The notes under the pieces are model-generated. The model saw nothing but the letters and a program-made list of their open reading frames with translations, was not told the DNA's origin and made no database searches. From the NCBI GenBank assembly GCA_965656875.1, contig CBFHMJ010000028.1:124001-188000 (forward strand): a stretch of DNA of 64,000 bases. Direction: 5' to 3'. Origin of the DNA: CBFHMJ01 sp965656875 (GTDB lineage: Bacteria; Pseudomonadota; Gammaproteobacteria; Enterobacterales; Alteromonadaceae). Shown one piece after another: positions 24,693 to 35,107 of the stretch (its first letter is position 1; each line of letters begins with the position of its first letter). Position numbers and translations under genes: made by a program.

Positions 24693-27600
24693 GCCTGGTT
24701 CTCCGTCGTGTTTTCAGGTGTTGCTAAAGGAAGTAGTTGTTGAACCACTGCGTCAATAAACGTGGCATCAACAATAATGTGTTGGTGATTGCTGTCGATC
24801 TCGATGGATTGATAATCACCGTCAGCCAGTTGCGCGGTAGCGTGTTGCAATGCCTGTGCGGTCGCTTCGCCCATACTTTGCAAGCTGTCGCTGGCCCAGA
24901 AGGTTGCAAACGGTGCATTGACTGGCGTGTCTGACTGGTCGGATTCACGTAACAAACGAGCACTGTGATCAATCAGATTTAACAGACGCAATACCGTATC
25001 AGCCTGACAGGTCGCTGGTAGCAATTGCTGGCTTGCCGCCCAGTCACAGATGGCCTGATGACTATCTGTTGATGTGACGTGTTGTGCCAGTGTCTCTTGC
25101 TGTTGTGCTGTTAAGGTGATTGACGGATTTAACAAGGTCAGGCTGTTTTGCCAGAACGCCAGATCCCGCTGTGAGTTCGTTGACTCACTTAAGAATCCTG
25201 CTGGTAATCTTGCATCAACAGTTCCTAACCATGCAACTTGATCCCCCTGGGCTTCCAGTTGTTGCGCCATGCTCAGCGCAATATGTGCGCCCAGTGACCA
25301 GCCGATCAGATAATACGGACCTTGTGGTTGTGCTGCTTTAATTGTTTGCACGTATCGCGCTGCAATCTCAGGCACCGAACCTTGATATTCACCGTGTTTC
25401 AGCGCATCAACGGCATTAATGCCGGTGACATGCATGCGGGCTGCTAAAGCATTCGCCAGCGTTTGATATTGAGAGCTGACACCCGTACCTGAATGCACGC
25501 AGAACAAGGTTGGAGCCTGACTGTTTCCACTTCTGGCCAAAGTCACCAATTCTTCTTGCTGCGTGGCTGACGCCGGTTGCTGTTCGGCAATCAGACGAAC
25601 CAGATCAACCACTTTTTTATGACTGAATAACTGATTCAAACCCAGATCCACGTTGAAGGTATTTCGCAATTCACGTTGGAAATTGATTAACCAGAGTGAA
25701 TGTGCGCCCGCCTGGAACAAATCATCCTGCATGGTGACAGAAACAACATTTTCGTCCGACGACAATAAACGGGAAATCAACTCACAGACTGCTTTTTCCA
25801 GTTCTGTTTCAGGCAGTTGAATGCTGTCCTGATGACTAACCGGTTCGATGGCTGCCAGTTGTTTACGGTCGGTTTTACCATTCGCGTTCACTGGCATGTT
25901 GTCTAATACGACCAGACGAGATGGCACCATGTAATCCGGTAACTGTGTTGCCAGAGCTGCCAGAATATCCGCTTCTGTGGTGCTGTCAGCCTGGTAAACC
26001 GTCCCGGCTGTCAGTGTGACATAAGCACGTAAATGAGTTGGCTGATTAGCCGGTAATGCCAGTACGGTTGCCTGTTCAATCGCAGGATGTTGTGCCAGCA
26101 ACGCTTCAGTTTCTGACAGTTCAATCCGCAGACCACGTAATTTGATTTGATTATCAACCCGGCCCAGATATTCCAGTTCACCGTCATGACGCCAGCGAGC
26201 TAAATCACCCGTGCGATACAGGCGAATAATTTGCCCTTCAATCGCAACCGTCACAAAACGTTCAGCCGTTAATGCTGGACGATTCAGATAGCCACGAGCC
26301 AGACCTTCACCGGCCAGATACAATTCACCCGGCGCACCCGGCGGTAACAACTGTTGTTCGCTGTCGAGGACGTAAAGCGCTGTATTGGCAACAGGTTTAC
26401 CAATTGGTACTTGCCACAGGTTTTCACCGCGTTGACAGTGATACCAGCTTACATCGATAGAGGCTTCTGTTGGTCCATACAGATTGAACAGTTCAACGTC
26501 GCTAAGTTGTTGATGCGTCTTGTTCACCAGGCCTGCCGGTAACGCTTCACCACTACAGGCAATCAGGCGTAAAGCCGGTAAATCGGCGTGTTGATCTGCC
26601 AGATGCTCCACGAAAACCTGAAGCATAGACGGCACGAAATGCATCAGGGTGACACCCGTTTGCAGACACAAGGCTTGCAGTGATGCCGGGTCTTTGTGAG
26701 CGTCAGGTTCTGCGATGACCAATCGAGCGCCAAACATTAGCGGCCAGTACAATTCCCAGACTGATACATCAAAGTTATACGGTGTTTTTTGCAACACGAT
26801 ATCGTCATTGGTCAGATTGAACGCCGATTGTTGCCAGTACAGGCGATTTTTCAGGCCGCGATGAGGCACTTCGACACCTTTAGGTTCACCGGTGGAGCCC
26901 GAGGTGTAAATGACGTAGGCAATATCATGGCTGTTAAGGGCAATATTGACTGGTTGACTACTGAAATCAACCAGATCACTAAAGCTGTCGTCAATGAGCT
27001 GAATGGATACCATTCGATCAAAGTTAGCCTGACAATCATCAATGATTTGGCGGGCCAGTTCAGCTTGATGACGATGAACAATCAGTACCGTTACATTGGC
27101 ATCATTCAACATGTAAGCCGAACGTGCTACCGGATTGTCTGTGCTTAGTGGTAGCCAGGCTGCGCCTGCTTTGCTCACGCCGTAAATACTGGTGAGTAAT
27201 GCCAGTGAACGTTCACATAATAAGCCGACAACCGGATTACTTTGTGAGTTTGTTTGTACATCAGCCATCATCAAACGATGAGCAACTTTGTTGCTCAGGT
27301 TATCCAGTTGCTGATAACTCAGTTGAGTTTGAGAATCTGCCTCGCGACCGAACTGTAACGCGACCCGTGTCGGAGCAAGACTAACCTGACGGGCAAAATC
27401 TGCCATGACAGTCTCGTTTAGCGTACTCAGCGGGAAGTCGGTTTTCGGTTGATTCCAGTGTTTCAGATTGAACGATTGCTCGGCAGGTAGCGCTGCATAC
27501 GCACTTAGCGTCAGACCGTCATTGGCACAGATTTGCTCGATCATATGCGTCATGGTTTGCAGCATGGCGTCAATGCTGACGGCCATAAACAAGTCGGTGT

Positions 27601-30600
27601 TGTAGTTCAACGACAGTGTAGTAACCGGTGCTGCGTCCTGATCCGATGAATCACGGCTGACCGTCAGAGACAGGTCGAACTTTGCTCGTTGTTCAGGTAA
27701 CGGCTGCATCGTCCAGCCTTCCGGTGTTTGTTGCTGGTCGATATCGTCCTGCAAGGTAAACAAGGTCTGGAACAATGGCGTCTGTGACGTATTTCGTTCA
27801 GGCGACAACGCTTCTACCAGTTGCTCAAAGGGTAAATCCTGGTGGCGTTGGGCTTGAATACCATCGTGTTTCACCGCATGAAGCAATTCGGCAAAACTGG
27901 TTGCTGGACGGGTGAATACCCGATAAACCTGAGTATTGGCGAACAGACCCACAATCGATTCGGTGCCGCTGACATGTCGGTTGGCGACAGGTGTGCCGAT
28001 GCAGATTTCCTGCTGATTGGCGTAGCGACTGAGCATCATGGCGTAGATGCTCATCATCACAGTAAACCGGCTGGTCTGGTGGCGTTTTGCTAACGAAGCC
28101 AGTGCCGCTGATGTGTCTGCCGAAAGAGCAATTGTCCGTTGCGCGCCAGCAAAATGCTGGACGGCTGGACGAGGTTTGTCTGTCGGTAAACTTAATACTG
28201 GTAAGTCACCGCTCAGGTAATTAGTCCAGTAATCCAGTTGTTCACTGAATCCTTGTTGCTGCATGTGCTGTTGCCAGACAGTGAAGTCCGTGTAATTGAC
28301 AGTTGCTGGCTCATTCAGCGCGTGCTGTTGATAGTCAGCGATTAGTTCACGAATCAATAACTGTAAGCTCCAGCCATCAACGATAATGTGATGAACGACC
28401 AGCATAAGTTCAATGTTATCGGACTGTTCAACATAACCGGCTCGAATAAGCGGAGCGGCCGCAAGATCAAACGGTTGTGAAGCCAGTTGTGCCAGTGCGT
28501 CGGTTGAAGACACTTGTTGCAGCTGGATGGTCGCGTTTGGCAGTGCCTGCTGCATCGCTTCTGATGAGGTTTGTTGAGTATCAGATGCGTTATCAGCTTT
28601 AGCGGGTTGTTCAGCAAAACGTGTACGCAACTGAGGATGGCGTGCGATCAACGTGTTAAGGCTGCGACTAAGTTGCTCAATATCGACTGGTTTCGCAATA
28701 TTGACGCGCAACGGAATATGATACGCCGCAGAATCACTGATGAAATGCTGAAGGAAATACAGACGTTGCTGGGCAAATGACAAGGGTTGCCAGTCTGCTG
28801 GATCAGCCGTTGGCGTCAGTGCTGGCAATGACTGAGCTTGTGCAAAGTCTGCAACCAGTAGCGCCTGTTTTGCTGGCGTGTCGGCTTCCATGAGCTGGTA
28901 GAGTGGAATATCAGGACTGAACGCTTCACGTATAAGGGCCAGTAGTCGGGTTAACATCAATGAATGACCGCCCAGCGCGAAGAAGTTCGCATCGGGGGCA
29001 ATTTCAATATCACCCATGACCTGTTGCCATAAAGCAATAATTTGCTGTTCAGTATCCGTTGCCGGACGTTGTTCAACATCGGCTGGAACGCCGGACCAGG
29101 CTGGCAACGCTTTCGCATCTATTTTACGGCTGGCACTGAGTGGGAATTCGCTCAGGTGCATAAAGTGGCTGGGTAACATGTAAGCCGGTAGCCAGTCCGT
29201 TAATGCTGCTTCCAGTGTTGATTGCGCCAGTGATTCGCCGGACGTGCTGGTGTAATAGGCCAGTAACAGATTGTCCTGCAATTTACAGTAAGCCAGAGAA
29301 ACCTCCGGGTGACGCTGTAAGGTTTCTGCAATTTCACCGGGTTCGATTCGGTAACCACGCCATTTTATCTGGTCGTCACTGCGGCCATGATAGTGCAGGG
29401 TGCCGTCCTGATTCAGACTGGCAAGGTCACCTGTCAGATACAATTTGCCCGGACCAAATGGGTTGTCGATGAAACGTTCGGCGGTTAAATCATCCCGGTT
29501 AAAATAGCCGTTTGCCAGGCCTGGACCTGCAATGGCGAGCTGACCGATAACGTTTACTGGCTGTTGCTGCAACTGATCGCTGATGACATAACACTGGTAA
29601 TGCTTCAATGCATGACCAAGCGTGACTGGTTCCTGATGTTTCAGCGGTTTAATGCTGGCCCAGATGGTCGCTTCGGTTGGGCCGTAGACGTTGTACAGCG
29701 TATTACCCTGCGCGGTTAATTCATCGGCCAGCGCCTGCGGTAATGCTTCGCCACCGGTGAGTAAAAGCTGCCCTGGTGTAGCGTGCCAGTTGCTGTCCAG
29801 GAGTTGACGCCAGGCGCCCGGTGTAGCCTGAATCACATTGACCGAATGGTGTTTGATAAGGTGAATGAGTTGGTCCGGATCATTAGCCTGTTCTGCCGAG
29901 GCAAGCACCAGGGTACTACCGCAATTTAGTGGCATAAACAGTTCTAACAAACTGATATCAAACGAAATAGTGGTACGAGCCAACCAGTGATGACGAGCTG
30001 TAAAACCAACCGCATCGATCATGCCGTCAAGGTGTGCATTCAGTGCGCTGACCGGCACCGAAACCCCTTTCGGCTGACCCGTTGACCCCGAGGTATACAG
30101 AATATATCCGGCCTGATAGCGCTGATTGAAGTCACTGTCAGATAATACAGCTGACAATGTTGCTTGCGGCGCATCGGCAATCCAGACAGGCAGCGTTGCT
30201 GACAAAGTATCTGATGCCGAGAACGGCTGGCTGGACACGATCAACGATGGATCGGACTGGCTGACGATATAGTCTTTACGAGCCGTCGGTAAGTTCGGGT
30301 CGAGCGGCACAAAATACAGACCTGAAACCAGTGCTGCAATCATTGCAGCAACGACATCCGGTGAACGTTCCATGTGAAGAATCACACGTTGTCCGGTGGT
30401 TAGCCCCCGTGTGTTAAAGCCCGCAATAAAACCTGCGACACGCTGCCCCAGATCGCCATAACTCAATGTTTGTTCATTGAAGATAATGGCCGGTTGCTGC
30501 GCGTGTTTACGGCAGTGAGCCATGATCTGTTGAGCAACGTCCTGTGTATGTGCTGTGGGTTCGCCCTGAGCGACAATAGTCTGATCCTGCGTTGACAGTA

Positions 30601-33600
30601 AGGGCAGGGTTGCCAGCGTTTGTGTTGGCTGGGTGACAATGCTGTCCAGCAATGTCATGAAGTTGTTCGCCAGACGTTCAACCGTGGCCGGTTTAAACAA
30701 CGCACTGTCAAATTCCAGTGTGGCACTGAGATAATCGCCGTCCTGACTGTCTGAATGCTGATCCAGCATCAAAGATAAATCAAACTTACTGGCTGACATG
30801 GCCGACGATTGAGTGGTAAGTGTCAGATCACCCACAGATAACGTTGATGGTTTTGCTGGAGCCAGTGAGAAAAAGGCCTGGAATAATGGCGAATAGCTGG
30901 TGGAACGAGCCGGTTGCAACACATTTACCAGTTGTTCGAATGGTACGTCCTGGCGGTCAAAGGCATCACGAGTGTCCTGACGAACTTGTGCCAGTAACTG
31001 TGTAAAATCACCGTCAGCTTCTGGTTTTGTTTGCGTCACCAGGGTGTTCGCCAGTAAGCCAACCATTTGATCCATGCCGGGTTTGTTACGACCCGCAATT
31101 GGAATACCTACCCGAACCTGAGACTGATTACTGTAGCGATATAACAACGTATGCCAGGCTGTTAACACAGTCATGAACAAGGTTGCATTTTGTTGTTGCG
31201 CCAGTTCATTGAGTTTAGCTGTCAGTGCGGCTGGCACCGTAAAGCTATGCTGCCCTCCCTGATATTGCTGGCGTACCGGACGAGAGAAGTCCGTATTTAA
31301 TTGTAACGGTGCGTGGTCATCGCCCAGGTAAGCCGTCCACCAGTCAATTTGCGACTGATATAAGCTGTCTCCCTGCGCAATTTGCCAGTGTGCAAAGTCC
31401 CGGTATTGCATCGGTTTTTGCTCATCGCTTAACCAGGAAGGTGCCTGATTTTGGGTTCTGGCCTGATACGCATCCAGGAGTTGTTCTATTAGTAAATCAC
31501 GCGACCAGCCGTCACAAATCAGGTGATGCATAATCACTACTAAACGGTGTTCTGTCTGTTGTTCGGTCGATAAATCGTACAGATACAGGCGCACCGGAAT
31601 GTCGTTTAACAAATCAAACGGTTTGTGTAACTGTTTGGCGATGTCCTGTTGAATATCCTGCTGGTAGCAATCGCCCCGTGTTTTATGAGTAATTGTCAGC
31701 TCGGTTTGCCTTGGCATCTGACTGATATCACCGTTCTGATCGACAAATCGGGTCGTCAGAATTTGGTGACGCTGTGCCAAATCATTAAAAGCCTGTTGCA
31801 GCGCTGTTTTGTCTAACTCACCAGCAAGATTCAGTGTTGCTGGCACGTTGTAGAACACGCTCTCCGGCGCCAGTTGTTGCAAGAACCATAAGCGTTGCTG
31901 CGCATGTGACAACGGTGCTGGCTGGTCTGCCGGAATTGCGCTGATAAGAGACGATGTTTCGGCGGAATCAGTGTATTGCTCACGATGTTGATCAATCAGA
32001 GCGGCCATCTCTGCCAGTACCGGATGGTCAAACAGCAGGCCTAGTGGCAGATCCGTATGCATTTGTTGCTGAATACGGAAGACCAGCTGAGTGGCCAGCA
32101 AAGAATGGCCGCCCAGATTGAAGAAGTTTGCCCGACGGCCAACCACATCAACCGGTAACAATTGCTGCCAGATTGCCGCAAGTTGTTGTTCTGTTTCGGT
32201 TTCAGGTGGTGTAGCGGCTTCAGCTTCCCGTTGTTCATCGGCCAGCGCTTTCAATTTACGGCGGTCTAACTTACCGTTCGCTGTTAACGGGAGCTGAGGC
32301 AACATAATGAAGCTGCCAGGCACCATGTAAGGCGGTAAGGCAGCCGCCAGTAATTCGGTTAGTTGTTGTTCATCAGCTGGATTGCCTGGATTAGCCACCG
32401 TGTAGGCAATCAGTTGTTGTGCGTTACTGTCGCCTTCAACCAGTACTTCGGCGTCGATAATATGTGGAGAATCCAGTAATACCTGACGGATGGCGCCCAG
32501 TTCAACCCGGAAACCTCGCAGTTTTACCTGGTGATCAACCCGACCAATAAACTCCAGTGCGCCATTACGCAATAGACGCACGTTATCGCCAGTGCGGTAA
32601 TAACGAATGCCGTCACGGTCAACAAACACGCTCGCGCTAATGGTTGGTGCCTGATAATAACCCGGGCTGACGCCAGGACCCGTAACCCAAAGCTCACCAA
32701 CTGTTCCAGCTGGGGCCAGTTCGCCATTAGGCGCAATCAGAATGAACTGATTATTTCCCAGTGGACGACCAACCGGCATGGAAGCCAGTTCCAGCGGGTT
32801 CTGGTCAAAACAACCTTCTTTATCCAGATCAAAAATAAAGCAGCCAATGGTTACTTCAGTCGGTCCGTAGTGGTTAAACAGACGAAGTTGATTCAGGCCA
32901 TTGTCGGCGCGTTCTGTATGCAGTTGCTGAGCCAGCTCACTGTCGAATGCTTCACCGCCACACAACAACGCAACACGAGGTAATAATGCGGCGCTGTTTT
33001 CCAGGCTGGCACGAAGGGCTTTCAGGTGAGAAGGCACTATCTTCAGCACATCAATCTGTTGCTGTTGCATGTAGTCGGCAAAATGCTCGCCATTGGTGGC
33101 AATATCAAAATCGACCAGATGGATACAGCCACCCGTTGCCAGTGCGCCAAATAAGACGGTGTTGCCGAGGTCCGCATTCAGAGTGGAAACAGAGGCATAA
33201 TTAAGACCGGCGTCCGGTGTTACATGGGCCAGAACAGCGGCCAGATAGTGGCTCAGATTGTCATGACTGATGCCAACACCTTTTGGTTGCCCGGTCGAGC
33301 CAGACGTGTAAATGATGTAGGCCAGTTGTTCAGGTGAAATTGCAGGCAAGTCTTGTTGATCGCGCTGTGCTAACCAGGGTTTTTCAGCGACTGACCAGCA
33401 GGTGTTGTCATAAATCTCTGCCAGTTGCTCTGCTTTATCAACGATCACCAGCGGCGTGTTCAACTGCGTTAACAGTGCCTGTAACCGTTGCGAATGTTGT
33501 TCCGGGTCCAGTGGCACGTAGGGATGGCCCGCTTTCATACAACCCAGTAATGCCACGACCATATCGACGGAACGATTCAGTACCAGGGCGACTGGCGCTG

Positions 33601-35026
33601 GTTGTCCGTCGTCAGTGAGTGGCAGTTGCTGCGCTAACACGGCGCGGGCAAAGGCGTCAGATTGCTCGGCCAGTTGTTGATAGTTCAGTTGCTGATCGTT
33701 AAACACCACGGCAGTTTGTGCCGGATATTCTGTTGCCATTCTATTGAACTGATCGATGAAAGCTGGATAACACAGGTTATCTTGATCTGCCTCCAGTTGA
33801 TTGGCAGCCGATGCTTGTTGATAAGCCTGCATGTCGGCAGCCAGGCTAAGCGATGCTTTACCAATCGGTTGTGTCGCGTTTGCCAGTAGTGTATCGGTCA
33901 GTTGAATAAAACGGCTTAGCAGAGTGTCGGCCAGGCTGTCCGGTACACGCGAATCTGAAATCGTTAGTAGTAATTCGACGGCATCCGGTGTGACCACAGC
34001 TTGCAGATGGATTTGATCGGAAATCGACGATAAATCACTGCTTAAATGAGGCTGTAGTGCTGAATCGGGTTGTTGTAACAGGCTGAATGTCCAGCGGGTG
34101 TGCTGGTTGGTTGTTGCCGATTTTATTGTGTCCGGGTTGTAAAACTCTAACCATTCCAGATGATCGTCCAGCTGTTGCTCAACCAACGCTGCGATGCTGT
34201 TCGCATTGCTGTCTTTATCTATTGTCAGTTGCACCGGAAGAAACTGACCGTATGGCCCCAGTGACGACGCCAGTTCTTCGTATTCATTCCGGGTGTCCAG
34301 TTCAATCCAGCCCAATGCCTGCTCATCGTTATTCAGTTGTGCCTGAAGCACTAAGAAGCTGGTCATCAAGCTGGTTTGCAACAGATGCGCATCTTCGAGC
34401 AAGGCGGCTGGCGCTTGCCATTGTTGTCTGCTGGCTCGAACAATTGCTACCTGTTTGTCTTCGACTAAAAAGCCGTGTTGTTGCGGTGTCAGCTCAATCG
34501 CTTGCCAGTAGGCGGTCGCATCGTCGGCTTCTTCACCTTGTAATAAGTCTTGCTGCCAGGCGGCAAATTCGCCGTACTGGGTCATCTCTTCTGCGATGTC
34601 ATTTAACTCTGCCGCTGCCTGAGAATCGCCGCTTAGCTGTAAATAGTGTTGTTCCAGTTGTTCTGCCAACGTGAATAAGCTGAGCGAATCCGCAACTAAC
34701 GGCGACGTTCGCAGGACTAACTGGCGTGACGCGGGCTGCCAGTAGACAGCCCAGTCAGCCGCATCATGCCCGTTGGCCAGCGTAATCTGGGGATGCTCGC
34801 CAACAGCCTGATTTGGAAAACGCAAGCCGGGCAAGGTTTGCCAGCTTGTCGCAAAAATATCGTGTTGTTGTAGCAGGGCATTCAGTGCCTGTTCGAACAG
34901 CGTTAAGTCGTAGCTGTCAGGCAAGGTTAATGTGAGCTGTCTGATGGCCCGCTGTTGTTGTAGCCACCCGTGTTTTTGCTGGGTCGAAAGTGGCCATTGT
35001 TGGATTGTGCTCTGTTCCATTGTCAT
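24689..35026 (-). CDS. NRPS with terminal thioesterase: [interface]-A(Asp)-T-C-A(Gly)-T-C-A(Ser)-T-TE
   Basis: 3445 residues. A condensation-like domain about 1-425 has lost its active site: the HHxxxDG position reads SPLVADS (108-114). A1 (P-loop near 573) reads DLTKLGHIG, nearly the aspartate code. T1 has GGHS near 973. C2 (HHLICDG near 1168) precedes A2 (P-loop near 1644) with code DILQLGVIW, glycine-like. T2 has GGHS near 2020. C3 (HHIIVDG near 2212) precedes A3 (P-loop near 2706) with DVWHASLID, serine-like. T3 has GAHS near 3108. The TE has Ser3244 in GWSLG. The specificity codes were aligned by eye to GrsA. The enzyme therefore adds Asp, Gly and Ser and releases the chain, either as acid or by ring closure. 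An M at codon 3 is an alternative start. Confidence 0.9.
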   Translation of the reverse strand: MTMEQSTIQQWPLSTQQKHGWLQQQRAIRQLTLTLPDSYDLTLFEQALNALLQQHDIFATSWQTLPGLRFPNQAVGEHPQITLANGHDAADWAVYWQPASRQLVLRTSPLVADSLSLFTLAEQLEQHYLQLSGDSQAAAELNDIAEEMTQYGEFAAWQQDLLQGEEADDATAYWQAIELTPQQHGFLVEDKQVAIVRASRQQWQAPAALLEDAHLLQTSLMTSFLVLQAQLNNDEQALGWIELDTRNEYEELASSLGPYGQFLPVQLTIDKDSNANSIAALVEQQLDDHLEWLEFYNPDTIKSATTNQHTRWTFSLLQQPDSALQPHLSSDLSSISDQIHLQAVVTPDAVELLLTISDSRVPDSLADTLLSRFIQLTDTLLANATQPIGKASLSLAADMQAYQQASAANQLEADQDNLCYPAFIDQFNRMATEYPAQTAVVFNDQQLNYQQLAEQSDAFARAVLAQQLPLTDDGQPAPVALVLNRSVDMVVALLGCMKAGHPYVPLDPEQHSQRLQALLTQLNTPLVIVDKAEQLAEIYDNTCWSVAEKPWLAQRDQQDLPAISPEQLAYIIYTSGSTGQPKGVGISHDNLSHYLAAVLAHVTPDAGLNYASVSTLNADLGNTVLFGALATGGCIHLVDFDIATNGEHFADYMQQQQIDVLKIVPSHLKALRASLENSAALLPRVALLCGGEAFDSELAQQLHTERADNGLNQLRLFNHYGPTEVTIGCFIFDLDKEGCFDQNPLELASMPVGRPLGNNQFILIAPNGELAPAGTVGELWVTGPGVSPGYYQAPTISASVFVDRDGIRYYRTGDNVRLLRNGALEFIGRVDHQVKLRGFRVELGAIRQVLLDSPHIIDAEVLVEGDSNAQQLIAYTVANPGNPADEQQLTELLAAALPPYMVPGSFIMLPQLPLTANGKLDRRKLKALADEQREAEAATPPETETEQQLAAIWQQLLPVDVVGRRANFFNLGGHSLLATQLVFRIQQQMHTDLPLGLLFDHPVLAEMAALIDQHREQYTDSAETSSLISAIPADQPAPLSHAQQRLWFLQQLAPESVFYNVPATLNLAGELDKTALQQAFNDLAQRHQILTTRFVDQNGDISQMPRQTELTITHKTRGDCYQQDIQQDIAKQLHKPFDLLNDIPVRLYLYDLSTEQQTEHRLVVIMHHLICDGWSRDLLIEQLLDAYQARTQNQAPSWLSDEQKPMQYRDFAHWQIAQGDSLYQSQIDWWTAYLGDDHAPLQLNTDFSRPVRQQYQGGQHSFTVPAALTAKLNELAQQQNATLFMTVLTAWHTLLYRYSNQSQVRVGIPIAGRNKPGMDQMVGLLANTLVTQTKPEADGDFTQLLAQVRQDTRDAFDRQDVPFEQLVNVLQPARSTSYSPLFQAFFSLAPAKPSTLSVGDLTLTTQSSAMSASKFDLSLMLDQHSDSQDGDYLSATLEFDSALFKPATVERLANNFMTLLDSIVTQPTQTLATLPLLSTQDQTIVAQGEPTAHTQDVAQQIMAHCRKHAQQPAIIFNEQTLSYGDLGQRVAGFIAGFNTRGLTTGQRVILHMERSPDVVAAMIAALVSGLYFVPLDPNLPTARKDYIVSQSDPSLIVSSQPFSASDTLSATLPVWIADAPQATLSAVLSDSDFNQRYQAGYILYTSGSTGQPKGVSVPVSALNAHLDGMIDAVGFTARHHWLARTTISFDISLLELFMPLNCGSTLVLASAEQANDPDQLIHLIKHHSVNVIQATPGAWRQLLDSNWHATPGQLLLTGGEALPQALADELTAQGNTLYNVYGPTEATIWASIKPLKHQEPVTLGHALKHYQCYVISDQLQQQPVNVIGQLAIAGPGLANGYFNRDDLTAERFIDNPFGPGKLYLTGDLASLNQDGTLHYHGRSDDQIKWRGYRIEPGEIAETLQRHPEVSLAYCKLQDNLLLAYYTSTSGESLAQSTLEAALTDWLPAYMLPSHFMHLSEFPLSASRKIDAKALPAWSGVPADVEQRPATDTEQQIIALWQQVMGDIEIAPDANFFALGGHSLMLTRLLALIREAFSPDIPLYQLMEADTPAKQALLVADFAQAQSLPALTPTADPADWQPLSFAQQRLYFLQHFISDSAAYHIPLRVNIAKPVDIEQLSRSLNTLIARHPQLRTRFAEQPAKADNASDTQQTSSEAMQQALPNATIQLQQVSSTDALAQLASQPFDLAAAPLIRAGYVEQSDNIELMLVVHHIIVDGWSLQLLIRELIADYQQHALNEPATVNYTDFTVWQQHMQQQGFSEQLDYWTNYLSGDLPVLSLPTDKPRPAVQHFAGAQRTIALSADTSAALASLAKRHQTSRFTVMMSIYAMMLSRYANQQEICIGTPVANRHVSGTESIVGLFANTQVYRVFTRPATSFAELLHAVKHDGIQAQRHQDLPFEQLVEALSPERNTSQTPLFQTLFTLQDDIDQQQTPEGWTMQPLPEQRAKFDLSLTVSRDSSDQDAAPVTTLSLNYNTDLFMAVSIDAMLQTMTHMIEQICANDGLTLSAYAALPAEQSFNLKHWNQPKTDFPLSTLNETVMADFARQVSLAPTRVALQFGREADSQTQLSYQQLDNLSNKVAHRLMMADVQTNSQSNPVVGLLCERSLALLTSIYGVSKAGAAWLPLSTDNPVARSAYMLNDANVTVLIVHRHQAELARQIIDDCQANFDRMVSIQLIDDSFSDLVDFSSQPVNIALNSHDIAYVIYTSGSTGEPKGVEVPHRGLKNRLYWQQSAFNLTNDDIVLQKTPYNFDVSVWELYWPLMFGARLVIAEPDAHKDPASLQALCLQTGVTLMHFVPSMLQVFVEHLADQHADLPALRLIACSGEALPAGLVNKTHQQLSDVELFNLYGPTEASIDVSWYHCQRGENLWQVPIGKPVANTALYVLDSEQQLLPPGAPGELYLAGEGLARGYLNRPALTAERFVTVAIEGQIIRLYRTGDLARWRHDGELEYLGRVDNQIKLRGLRIELSETEALLAQHPAIEQATVLALPANQPTHLRAYVTLTAGTVYQADSTTEADILAALATQLPDYMVPSRLVVLDNMPVNANGKTDRKQLAAIEPVSHQDSIQLPETELEKAVCELISRLLSSDENVVSVTMQDDLFQAGAHSLWLINFQRELRNTFNVDLGLNQLFSHKKVVDLVRLIAEQQPASATQQEELVTLARSGNSQAPTLFCVHSGTGVSSQYQTLANALAARMHVTGINAVDALKHGEYQGSVPEIAARYVQTIKAAQPQGPYYLIGWSLGAHIALSMAQQLEAQGDQVAWLGTVDARLPAGFLSESTNSQRDLAFWQNSLTLLNPSITLTAQQQETLAQHVTSTDSHQAICDWAASQQLLPATCQADTVLRLLNLIDHSARLLRESDQSDTPVNAPFATFWASDSLQSMGEATAQALQHATAQLADGDYQSIEIDSNHQHIIVDATFIDAVVQQLLPLATPENTTENQA

Positions 35027-35041
35027 TCTCTGTTCGCGAAT

Positions 35042-35100
35042 GGCGAGTGGGTTAACACTCGCCGGAATAATCAGGCGATCCGGCCAGTTGAACTGACCGG
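35042..35100 (-). other. Two hairpins between the NRPS genes
   Basis: GGCGAGTG 35042-35049 pairs with CACTCGCC 35056-35063 (six-base loop). A second palindrome, CCGG-c-CAGTT-g-AACTG-a-CCGG, covers 35080-35100. They fill the 81-base gap between the two NRPS genes. Without T-runs they are probably transcript-stabilising or processing structures. Confidence 0.5.
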
Positions 35101-35107
35101 AAACTCA